A stretch of 5,790 nt of DNA, from assembly GCA_964642165.1 (NCBI GenBank), contig CAZXOC010000386.1, positions 1-5,790 of the forward strand. The letters are read 5' to 3'. The notes below the pieces were generated by a model. It saw only the letters and a program-made list of their open reading frames with translations, was not told the DNA's origin and made no database searches. Each line of letters begins with the position of its first letter. The stretch's first letter is position 1. This stretch comes from CAYRVX01 sp964642165 (lineage in GTDB: Bacteria; Planctomycetota; Phycisphaerae; SM23-33). This document shows positions 1 to 5,790 of this stretch, piece by piece. The position numbers were made by a program, and so were the translations under genes.

Positions 1-427
1 CCATCTCGAAGAACACCGTCGGCTCGGTGTACGTGTAGCTGATCGACGCGCAGTCCTGGTTGACCGCCGCCGTGACGATCTGCTCGGGGCTGGCCGCCTG
101 CCCGCGGATCTGCGGCCCCAGCCGCGGCGACTGGGAGATCTGCCAGTTCTGGCAGAACTCGCACTGGAAGTTGCACCCGGGCGCGGCGATCGACAGGCTC
201 CGCGTGCCGGGCAGGTAGTGGAACAGCGGCTTCTTCTCGATCGGGTCGACGTGCACGGCCACCAGCACGCCGTACGTCAGCGTCTTGAGCCGCCCCGCGA
301 CGTTCTGGCGGACGCGGCACAGCCCGTACTTGCCCGCCGCGATCACGCACCGGTGCCCGCACAGCTCGCAGCGCACCTTCTGCCCGTCCAGCGTCTCGAA
401 CAGCATCGCGTCGTGGGCTTCGGCCAT
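1..427 (-). CDS. amrS: AmmeMemoRadiSam system radical SAM enzyme, N-terminal part (3' end beyond left edge)
   Basis: The visible 142 residues match the start of the radical SAM enzyme of the AmmeMemoRadiSam system, a relative of pyruvate formate-lyase activating enzymes that is usually encoded with an AMMECR1-like and a Memo-like protein. The cluster motif CNFQCEFC has Cys85, Cys89 and Cys92 (CxxxCxxC), which would bind the [4Fe-4S] cluster used to cleave S-adenosylmethionine. Other family signatures are the Cys-rich start (Cys20, Cys23, Cys27, Cys37, in CELCGHRC and GLCRVRQN), DPIEKKPLFHYLPG at 61-74, QNWQISQ at 93-99 and SYTYTEP at 130-136. The substrate of the family is not established. 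The ATG at 427 is preceded by a purine-rich stretch (GGAAAGGCAGG). An in-frame GTG eight codons upstream is a less likely start. It follows the BatA-like gene after 94 nt. The AMMECR1 and Memo partners are not visible and could lie beyond the left edge. The family call is firm; the reaction is unknown. Confidence 0.93.
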   Translation of the reverse strand, partial: MAEAHDAMLFETLDGQKVRCELCGHRCVIAAGKYGLCRVRQNVAGRLKTLTYGVLVAVHVDPIEKKPLFHYLPGTRSLSIAAPGCNFQCEFCQNWQISQSPRLGPQIRGQAASPEQIVTAAVNQDCASISYTYTEPTVFFEM

Positions 428-450
428 CGCGCAACCTGCCTTTCCCTGCA

Positions 451-462
451 CCCCGCGCGGGG
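451..462. repeat. 12-bp perfect palindrome in the gap upstream of amrS
   Basis: CCCCGCGCGGGG is self-complementary and lies 24 nt upstream of the amrS start, in the 94-nt gap after the BatA-like stop. No T-run follows on either strand, so it does not look like an intrinsic terminator. It could be a small operator or attenuating hairpin, or chance in DNA this rich in G and C. The rest of the gap shows no convincing promoter. Confidence 0.25.
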
Positions 463-521
463 GCGCCGGCCTTCAGCATATCCCCCGGGCGCGGCCAGAC
501 CCAGCCCGCAGGAGCGTGGCA

Positions 522-2243
522 CTATCTCAGTCGCATCGCCCAGCCGGCGAGCCAGAGCGTCACGGCCGCGGCCACGAGCAGCGGCCAAAGCTCGACCACG
601 TGACCGATCAGCTCGGCGGCGGGAAGCGGCGCGGCGGCGACGGCATCGGCCGGGGGCTGTTTCGGCCGCCCGGCGCCGAGCCCCACGAGGCTGACGGCCC
701 GCAGCGCCCCGCCGTCGTCGCGGAAGACGCCCGGCCAGGGCAGCGGCCCCAGACCCGCGCCGCGCCCCCCGCCGCCGGCCAGGCGGCGCCACCGCGCATC
801 CCGCGGCGCACGGCGAGGCGGCAGGTAGTCGTAGGTGGCCTCGGCCCGGCCCGGCGGGGCGAGCCATCGCACCGCATTGGCCAGGAACACGACCAGCGTC
901 TCGGACATCGCGAGGTCGGTGTTGTCGGCGCTCAGCTCGAAGGCGACGTAGACCCGCGGCGCCCGGGCCGGCGCCAGCTCCCCCGGCTCGTTGCGGAGGA
1001 TGAACGCCTCGCTTCCGTCCGACACGAGCACCTTCAGCGGCGTGCTGCCGGTGCGCATCCACGGCCGGACACGCCACACCGCCGTCGCGGCGAGGTCGAC
1101 GCGGCGCATGACGGGGTCGTCGGCCGCCACGTCCGCGCCGGCCAGCACGACGGCCCTGCGCGTCTCGCCCCGCCGCCAGCCGGGCGGGTCCGTCGGCGGG
1201 TCGATCACCAGCGCGGGCTTGCCCGCGGGCGGCGCGGCGCGGTTGGCGAAGACGAGATCGGCGTCGCGCGCCTCGGCGACCTGCACAAGCGTCTCGTCGG
1301 CCTGGATGAATCGCCGCAGGACCGGCTCGTCGGAGCCGACGATCGCGACGGCCCGCCTCCGGGCCGACGTCCGCGCCAGGAACGCCGTGGCGAGCGGCGA
1401 AGGCGCATCCACGTCGACCGACAGGCCCAGCGCCGCGACCGCGGGAAGCTCGCGAACCAGCTCGAACCTGGCCCCGGGCTGCACCTCGACCGGCCACCGC
1501 GCCAGCTCCCGCCACGGTGCGGCGCCGCCGGCGCCGGGCGCTTCGGCGCGGACCCAGGTGCGCTGCATCCGGCTGCGCTGGTTCCGCAGGGCGAGGAACA
1601 ACTGCACGCTGCCGCCGGGCAGGGGCGCGGCGCCGACGGCGTCGAACGTCACGGCCGGGAGGCGCCCGGGCAGCTCGATCACGCTGATGCGTGGCCCGCC
1701 TTGCACGCCGGTGCCGGCGGCGACGAAGAGGTACGTGTGCTGGACGTCGGGGTCGGGCGCCGGCATGGCCAGCTCCTCGGCGCGGACGGGCAGCAGCGGG
1801 ACGGTCGCGAGGGCCCGCCGCGCCTCGTCCGGGCGGAGGTACGTCCCCGCCCCGCCCAACATCATCGGGCGCAGCAGTTGGACGCGGTCCGCGGCGCCCA
1901 GGCGGTCGAGCAGCGCCGCCGCCGTGCCGACGAGCTCGCGCCGGTCCAGCTCGGCCGACGCGTAGACGCCGACGGCCACGCGCCGCCCGGGGGCCTCGGC
2001 GTACCACCCCGGGCGGGCCAGGCCGACGACGGCGGCCGCCGTGCCGGCAAGCAGCAGCGCCCAACTCGCCGTCACGCGCCGGCTCGAGCGGCGCGCGGAA
2101 CGGTCGAGGGCGTCCAGCGCCTTCTGCCAGAGGGACAGGCTGCCCACGACGGCCAGCCGCCGGCTGGGGCGGAACAGCGCCCAAGCGGCCACCGCGGCGA
2201 CCAACAGCAGTCCCAGCAGCCACCCGGGGTGGTGAAAGAGCAT
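522..2243 (-). CDS. BatA-like double-transmembrane protein with degenerate vWA-like region
   Basis: This 573-residue protein resembles the BatA-domain (aerotolerance regulator N-terminal) membrane proteins common in planctomycetes. Residues 1-25 and 58-76 form the N-terminal pair of helices: FHHPGWLLGLLL, a short loop containing LSLWQKAL, then a helix ending in GLARPGW, the usual LARP-type ending. Residues 88-190 look like a von Willebrand factor A fold, but the DxSxS metal site reads Tyr94-Ala-Ser96-Ala-Glu98 and the later TDG-like turn reads AAG (175-177). A long presumed periplasmic part follows. Its segment at 430-462 (RVYVAFELSADNTDL, then FLANAVRWLAP) resembles the end of the glutamine-amidotransferase-like domain in these proteins. 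A third helix at about 551-570 (ELWPLLVAAAVTLWLAGW) anchors the C-terminus, which ends in RLR. The ATG at 2243 starts right before the first helix and lies 11 nt after the upstream stop, so coupling with that gene is likely. The frame stays open far upstream, but that part is a shadow of the previous gene. The molecular role is unknown; a structural or scaffold role in the envelope is an inference. Confidence 0.82.
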   Translation of the reverse strand: MLFHHPGWLLGLLLVAAVAAWALFRPSRRLAVVGSLSLWQKALDALDRSARRSSRRVTASWALLLAGTAAAVVGLARPGWYAEAPGRRVAVGVYASAELDRRELVGTAAALLDRLGAADRVQLLRPMMLGGAGTYLRPDEARRALATVPLLPVRAEELAMPAPDPDVQHTYLFVAAGTGVQGGPRISVIELPGRLPAVTFDAVGAAPLPGGSVQLFLALRNQRSRMQRTWVRAEAPGAGGAAPWRELARWPVEVQPGARFELVRELPAVAALGLSVDVDAPSPLATAFLARTSARRRAVAIVGSDEPVLRRFIQADETLVQVAEARDADLVFANRAAPPAGKPALVIDPPTDPPGWRRGETRRAVVLAGADVAADDPVMRRVDLAATAVWRVRPWMRTGSTPLKVLVSDGSEAFILRNEPGELAPARAPRVYVAFELSADNTDLAMSETLVVFLANAVRWLAPPGRAEATYDYLPPRRAPRDARWRRLAGGGGRGAGLGPLPWPGVFRDDGGALRAVSLVGLGAGRPKQPPADAVAAAPLPAAELIGHVVELWPLLVAAAVTLWLAGWAMRLR

Positions 2244-2254
2244 GGCCGCTCGCT

Positions 2255-3214
2255 TCAGAAGCGTCCCAGCCGCCGCTCGATGAGGAGCTTCCGGATGAGG
2301 ATGTAGCGCCGCCGCTTGTAGTGCGTCACGAGGCCGGAGATGCGAAGCACGCGTTCGCCGCCGATGCCGCGCGTCTCCGCGAGGCGCCGGGCCTTGGCGA
2401 GGAAGCCGCACGGCAGCACGCGGATGGGGGGCTCCTGGAGCGTGTTGTCGGCCTCGAAGCAGGCGGCGCACCACGACCCGACCGGCTCGGGGCGGATGCG
2501 GACAAGGCGGTCGACGACCATGCCGCCGCGGTCGGCGGGCAGCGGCTTGCCGGCCCCCGGCGCGACGGACGGCGCTTCCGCCGGGCGGGGCCGGACCGGC
2601 ACGACGGGTACGGGGCGGCCGGCCTTGTCCTTCAGCAGCTCCTGGAGGATGTCGTTGCTGGTCGGCTCGGCTCCGCCCCCGGTGGCCGGGCGGGACGTGG
2701 GCGCGCCGCTGCCCGAACCGCCCTTCGGGGGCGGGCTTGCCGGCTTGGAGGACGGCCCGTGCGCCGCCGCCGGCGCGGCCGGGAGGACCGTCGCCTTCGT
2801 CAACAGCAGGTACGCGTGGCCGTCGTAGACGGTCGTCTCGCCGGAGACGCGGAAGCGCACGGCCGGCGACCGGGCGACCTGCGCCTCCATCTGCTCGAGC
2901 AGTTGGTTGGGCAGGGCCCGCCGGGGCGCCTCGTCGGTCCGCTCGGGTTCGGGGAGGAAGCGCAAGACGAACCACCCGTCTTTTCCCTCGTACGCCAGGC
3001 GGGCCTGACGGTCGACGACCATGCTGCCCTCGACGGGCAGCACGACGGGCGCCTTGCGCGGCGCGACGCCGGTCGGCGGGGTCAGGGGGACGTCGGGCTT
3101 GTCGAGGAGCATGCGGCTGAGCGGTTGGGCGGCATCGGGGGCGGCCGGCCGGCTCGGCGCGGTCGTCGGCCGCTTGGGGTCGGCCGCCGCGGCCGCCGCC
3201 AGCGCGAGAACCAC
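2255..3214 (-). CDS. Hypothetical exported protein with two diverged domain copies
   Basis: I do not recognise this family. With the GTG start at 3214 the product has 319 residues. It begins with a hydrophobic Ala/Leu/Val stretch (1-11) that looks like the core of a signal peptide without its charged front end. Starting instead at an in-frame ATT (3241) would add nine residues with an Arg and complete a typical signal peptide. Residues 12-60 are Pro/Ala/Arg-rich and contain SRMLLDKPDVPL. Two related domains follow, at about 65-145 and 232-314. Each opens with MVVDR, has a central helix-like segment after LP (ALPNQLLEQ; VLPCGFLAKA) and ends in a strand-rich part (RFRVSGETTVYDGHAYLLL; RVLRISGLVTHYKRRRYIL). 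The linker (146-230) is rich in Pro, Gly and Ser. The second copy has Cys249, Cys252 and Cys269, and the tail is strongly basic. The gene sits just upstream of the BatA-like membrane protein (11-nt gap), so a shared job at the envelope is plausible but unproven. Confidence 0.8.
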   Translation of the reverse strand: MVLALAAAAAADPKRPTTAPSRPAAPDAAQPLSRMLLDKPDVPLTPPTGVAPRKAPVVLPVEGSMVVDRQARLAYEGKDGWFVLRFLPEPERTDEAPRRALPNQLLEQMEAQVARSPAVRFRVSGETTVYDGHAYLLLTKATVLPAAPAAAHGPSSKPASPPPKGGSGSGAPTSRPATGGGAEPTSNDILQELLKDKAGRPVPVVPVRPRPAEAPSVAPGAGKPLPADRGGMVVDRLVRIRPEPVGSWCAACFEADNTLQEPPIRVLPCGFLAKARRLAETRGIGGERVLRISGLVTHYKRRRYILIRKLLIERRLGRF

Positions 3215-3246
3215 GCCGCATGTCCACGTGCCGGGTCGAATGGGGG

Positions 3247-3252
3247 CACCTC
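3247..3252 (-). promoter_or_regulatory. Shine-Dalgarno-like site that may set a non-canonical ATT start
   Basis: Read on the minus strand, GAGGTG lies 5 nt before an ATT codon (3241-3239) that is in frame with the exported-protein gene. The spacing suits a ribosome binding site. The GTG at 3214 has no comparable purine-rich motif at the right distance. AUU initiation is known, for example in infC, but rare, so the assignment is tentative. Confidence 0.4.
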
Positions 3253-3305
3253 GTCTCTGCCGCCGGGAGCGCGTTTCGCTGTCCCTGTCGGCCCGTGCTC
3301 CTATT

Positions 3306-3845
3306 CTACGCCAGCCACCTGTCCGGAGGAAAGGGTCCGGCCAGCTCCTCCGGACGGCGGATCACCGAGATGACCCGCTCGCTTCGCGGGCGTGCGGCGG
3401 CCATGAGGTCGATCACCGGCCGCCAGAACTCGCCCAGGCAGACCAGCGGGCGGCGCGGCATGAGGCCCTTGCAGAGCCTCTCCCAGACCCACGCCAGCTC
3501 GACGAGCGTGCCCGTCGCGCCCGGCAGGACGAGCCAGCCGCTGCTCCCGAGCTCCACCAGGCACTGCACGCGCTCGGCGAGGCTCGCGGTGGTGACGACG
3601 TGTTGGACGTAGCGATTCGGCCGGGCCTTCCACACGGAGCAGACGACGCCCATGGCCGCACCGCCGGCCTCGACGGCGCCGCGGGAGACGGCCTCCATCG
3701 TCCCGCCGTAGCCGCCGTTCGCCACGAGGTAGCCGAGCCGGGCCAGCTCGCCCCCGGCGGAGCGAGCCTGCTCGTAGGCCTCCTCGCCCTCGCGCGGGCC
3801 GGACGAGCCGAAGACCGCCACGACGCGCTCGTCGGCCCGGCCCAT
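3306..3845 (-). CDS. LOG family (SLOG fold) nucleotide-binding protein
   Basis: The 179-residue product is a single Rossmann-like domain of the LOG/TIGR00730 type. Members of this group, once labelled lysine decarboxylases, include phosphoribohydrolases that release a base from a nucleoside 5'-monophosphate (cytokinin riboside monophosphate for the plant enzymes). Visible landmarks are the first strand and turn VVAVFGSSGP (8-17), the phosphate-binding GGYGGTMEAVSRGA (44-57), ER at 91-92 (Arg92 aligns with the catalytic Arg of the ERK motif, with Lys replaced by Val93) and LPGATGTLVEL (107-117). The last corresponds to PGGxGTxxE with the second Gly changed to Ala110 and Glu116 kept. Length is normal for a small LOG protein. 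There is no signal peptide, so it should be cytoplasmic. The ATG at 3845 lies 1 nt after the aconitase stop, behind a G-rich stretch, which implies an operon and translational coupling. The substrate is unknown. The altered motifs leave open a binding or sensing role rather than hydrolysis. Confidence 0.9.
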   Translation of the reverse strand: MGRADERVVAVFGSSGPREGEEAYEQARSAGGELARLGYLVANGGYGGTMEAVSRGAVEAGGAAMGVVCSVWKARPNRYVQHVVTTASLAERVQCLVELGSSGWLVLPGATGTLVELAWVWERLCKGLMPRRPLVCLGEFWRPVIDLMAAARPRSERVISVIRRPEELAGPFPPDRWLA

Positions 3846-3846
3846 G

Positions 3847-5790
3847 CTACGCCCCGCCCTCGCGCGCGAGGTTCAGCAGTCCGCCGGCCGCCAGGACCTT
3901 TCGCTGGCGCGGCGCGAGCTGCACGCGGCCCGCGAAGTCGAAGCCCTTCGTCGCGTTGTGGACGGTCACCGTCTCGGCGGCCCCAACCGCCTCGGCCGTC
4001 CCCGCGATCGTCAGCTCGTCGGCCAAGTCGATCCGGTCGTAGTCCTCCGGGCGAGTGAAGGTCAGCGGCAGGATGCCGAAGTTGACCAGGTTGGCCTGGT
4101 GGATCCGCTCGATGGCCTTGGCGAGCACGACGCGGACGCCGAGGTACATGGGGCACAGGGCGGCGTGCTCTCGGCTGGAGCCCTGCCCGTAGCTGTCGCC
4201 GGCGACGATGACGCCGGCCCGTCCGGCGCCCTGGCCGACCTGCGCGCGCTGGGCGAACGTCGGCTGGTCGGGGTCGTTGAGGCTGTCGAAGACGTACTTG
4301 GCGTACTCCGGCACGTTGGAGCGGAACTTGAGCAGCGCCCCGGCCGGCATGATGTGGTCCGTGGTGACCTTGTCGCCGACCTTGATCAGCACCTCGCCGA
4401 GGAGCGGGTCGGGCAGCTTCTCGCCCCGCGGGGGCTTGACGATCGTCGAGGCGCGGACGATTTCCGCGCGGGCGGCCTCGTCCTCCGGCAGCGGGGACTG
4501 CAGCATCGAGTCGTCCGTGGGGAAGGCCCGCGGAGCGCCGATCGCCGCAGGCGCGATGCCCAGTCGCTCGCCCAGGGCGCGGGGATCGGTGACCTCGCCG
4601 GTCAGCGCCGCGGCGACGGCCGTCTCCGGCGAGACCAGGTACACCCGGTCGTCCCTCGTGCCGGACCGGCCGCAGAAGTTGCGGTTGAAGGTTCGCAGGC
4701 TCACGGCCCCCTCGCCCGGAGAGAAGCCCATCCCGATGCACGGCCCGCAGCCGCACTCCAGCACCCGCGCCCCGCTTCGCACCAGGTCGGCCAGCGCGCC
4801 GTTGTCGGCGAGCATGGCCAGGACCTGCCGGCTGCCGGGGGCGATGCCCATCTCCACGCCCTCGTGGACGCAGCGCCCCTTCAGCGCCGCCGCGACGAGC
4901 ATCAGGTCCTGGAAGCTGGAGTTCGTGCACGAGCCGACGACGACCTGGGCGACCTTCGTGCCGGCCAGCTCCGCGACGCGCGAGACGTGGTCCGGGCTGG
5001 GCGTGCCGGCGGCGAGCGGCTCGAGCGCCGACAGGTCGATCGCGATGCGGTCGAAGCCCACCTCGACCATGCCGTCGTCGTCGGGCTCGGAGACGGTCAC
5101 ACCGACGCCGCCGCGGCGGAGGTTCTCGATCGTCCTCGCGTCGCGCTCGACGTGGTGGCGCTTGGTGACGCGGTCGCCGGCGGCGCCCTCATCGGCCTCG
5201 AGCGGCCGGTACGCCTCCCCGCGCCCCTGCGCCTCGAGGAACTGGCGCGTGACCTCGTCCGACGGGAAGACGCTGGTCGTCACGCCCAGCTCGGCGCCCA
5301 TGTTGGTGCAGGTCGCGCGCGCCGGCACGGGCAGCGAGGCGACGCCCTCGCCGAAGTACTCGACCACGCCGCCGACGTTGCCCCGCGTCGTCAGGATGCT
5401 CAGCAGCTTGAGGACGACGTCCTTCGCGGCGACCCAGGGCCCGAGGCGCCCGGTCAGCTCCACGCCGATGACGCGGGGGCAGGGGGTGTAGAACGCCCCG
5501 CCTCCCATGGCGACGGCGACGTCCAGCCCGCCGGCGCCGATGGCGAGCATGCCCATCCCGCCGGCGGTGGGCGTGTGGCTGTCGCTGCCCAGGAGCGTGG
5601 CGCCCGGGCGGGCGAAGCGCTCCAGGTGAACCTGGTGGCAGATGCCGTTGCCCGGGCGCGAGTGCCACGCGCCCACCTTCCGCGCGATCGACTGGAGGTA
5701 CAGGTGGTCGTTGTGGTTCTCGGGCCCGAACTGGGCGAGGTTGTGATCCACGTAGCTGACGGACAGCTCGGTGCGGACGCGCGGCACGCC
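3847..5790 (-). CDS. Aconitate hydratase, Aquifex type (N-terminus beyond right edge)
   Basis: This enzyme interconverts citrate and isocitrate through cis-aconitate in the TCA cycle, in the cytoplasm, using a [4Fe-4S] cluster. Numbered from the GTG codon at 5787, the cluster ligands are Cys287 (VGSCTNSS), Cys347 and Cys350 (CGCGPCIGMG). Other active-site residues by comparison with mitochondrial aconitase are Asp14-His15 (SYVDHN), His51 (NGICHQVH), Asp69 and His71 (GSDSHTPTAGG), Arg369 and Arg374 (FNRNFCGR), and Ser537 and Arg539 (GQGSSREHAAL). The catalytic domains reach about residue 402. The swivel domain follows on the same chain, beginning near KVTTDHIMPAG (473-483). The GTG at 5787 is an internal Val codon: the frame is open to the edge, and relatives have about 50 further residues before VRTELSVSYVDHN. 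Residues about 200-240 are an insertion relative to the compact members of this type. The stop lies 1 nt before the LOG-family gene. Homoaconitase or isopropylmalate isomerase is unlikely because of the overall match and the fused swivel domain. Confidence 0.96.
   Translation of the reverse strand, partial: GVPRVRTELSVSYVDHNLAQFGPENHNDHLYLQSIARKVGAWHSRPGNGICHQVHLERFARPGATLLGSDSHTPTAGGMGMLAIGAGGLDVAVAMGGGAFYTPCPRVIGVELTGRLGPWVAAKDVVLKLLSILTTRGNVGGVVEYFGEGVASLPVPARATCTNMGAELGVTTSVFPSDEVTRQFLEAQGRGEAYRPLEADEGAAGDRVTKRHHVERDARTIENLRRGGVGVTVSEPDDDGMVEVGFDRIAIDLSALEPLAAGTPSPDHVSRVAELAGTKVAQVVVGSCTNSSFQDLMLVAAALKGRCVHEGVEMGIAPGSRQVLAMLADNGALADLVRSGARVLECGCGPCIGMGFSPGEGAVSLRTFNRNFCGRSGTRDDRVYLVSPETAVAAALTGEVTDPRALGERLGIAPAAIGAPRAFPTDDSMLQSPLPEDEAARAEIVRASTIVKPPRGEKLPDPLLGEVLIKVGDKVTTDHIMPAGALLKFRSNVPEYAKYVFDSLNDPDQPTFAQRAQVGQGAGRAGVIVAGDSYGQGSSREHAALCPMYLGVRVVLAKAIERIHQANLVNFGILPLTFTRPEDYDRIDLADELTIAGTAEAVGAAETVTVHNATKGFDFAGRVQLAPRQRKVLAAGGLLNLAREGGA

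Noticed and set aside
475..480. TATGCT on the minus strand as a possible -10 box for amrS.
   Set aside because: The hexamer 17 bp upstream is TGGGTC, a poor -35 match, and a single weak -10 hexamer is not enough to call a promoter.
343..2223. A 626-residue minus-strand reading frame in another phase across the BatA-like gene and the start of amrS.
   Set aside because: It is Arg/Ala-rich with no domain signal, and conflicts with two supported genes.
285..2306. A 673-residue plus-strand reading frame opposite the BatA-like gene.
   Set aside because: The translation is dominated by Arg, Gly, Pro and Ala with no motifs. It is antisense to a recognised gene and is expected from GC-rich third positions.
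2459..2470. WCAAC in the exported protein as a thioredoxin-type or haem c motif.
   Set aside because: There is no His after the second Cys for haem attachment, and the surrounding sequence does not resemble a thioredoxin fold.
522..3227. A single 901-residue minus-strand reading frame covering the BatA-like gene and the region before it.
   Set aside because: The first 327 codons overlap the exported-protein gene in another phase and give Arg/Gly/Pro-rich sequence without domain features. The BatA-like protein begins naturally at the ATG at 2243, directly before its first helix.
3253..3305. A small hairpin (AGCG, AAACG loop, CGCT) after the LOG-family stop as a terminator.
   Set aside because: The stem is only four base pairs and no T-run follows, so termination is not supported.
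1691..3373. A 560-residue plus-strand reading frame.
   Set aside because: It has the same low-complexity composition and lies antisense to the BatA-like and exported-protein genes.
3413..4930. A 505-residue minus-strand reading frame overlapping the aconitase and LOG-family genes.
   Set aside because: It is out of phase with both well-supported genes and shows no recognisable family.

Overview
The window is very GC-rich (about 70% by eye). All five recognisable genes lie on the minus strand, so transcription runs from the right edge to the left. The mix fits a planctomycete-type bacterium, perhaps of the Phycisphaerae: an Aquifex-type aconitase with a fused swivel domain, a BatA-like three-helix membrane protein with no working metal site, a secreted Pro/Ala-rich protein of unknown family, and an AmmeMemoRadiSam radical SAM enzyme. 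This placement is an inference from gene content, since no rRNA or other marker gene is present.

Layout in transcription order. (1) 5790-3847: aconitate hydratase missing roughly its first 50 residues, which lie beyond the right edge. Its active-site and iron-sulfur residues are intact, and it carries an extra segment of about 40 residues. (2) 3845-3306: a LOG-family (SLOG fold) Rossmann protein that starts 1 nt after the aconitase stop, so the two are very probably co-transcribed. (3) 3214 (possibly 3241) to 2255: an unrecognised exported protein built from two diverged copies of one domain joined by a Pro/Gly/Ser linker. A Shine-Dalgarno-like site and an in-frame ATT codon suggest that its true start is non-canonical. 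(4) 2243-522: a BatA-like double-transmembrane protein, 11 nt after gene 3, with a vWA-like region that has lost its metal site, a long periplasmic part and a C-terminal anchor. (5) 427 to the left edge: the N-terminal 142 residues of the AmmeMemoRadiSam radical SAM enzyme (AmrS), with a complete CxxxCxxC cluster motif.

Genes 1-2 form a metabolic pair and genes 3-4 form an envelope pair (a secreted protein and a membrane-anchored protein). AmrS follows after a 94-nt gap. No RNA gene, mobile element, CRISPR array or convincing terminator was found, and no gap between genes exceeds about 100 nt. The many long reading frames in other phases and on the plus strand are by-products of high GC. The least explained part is the pair of genes 3 and 4.
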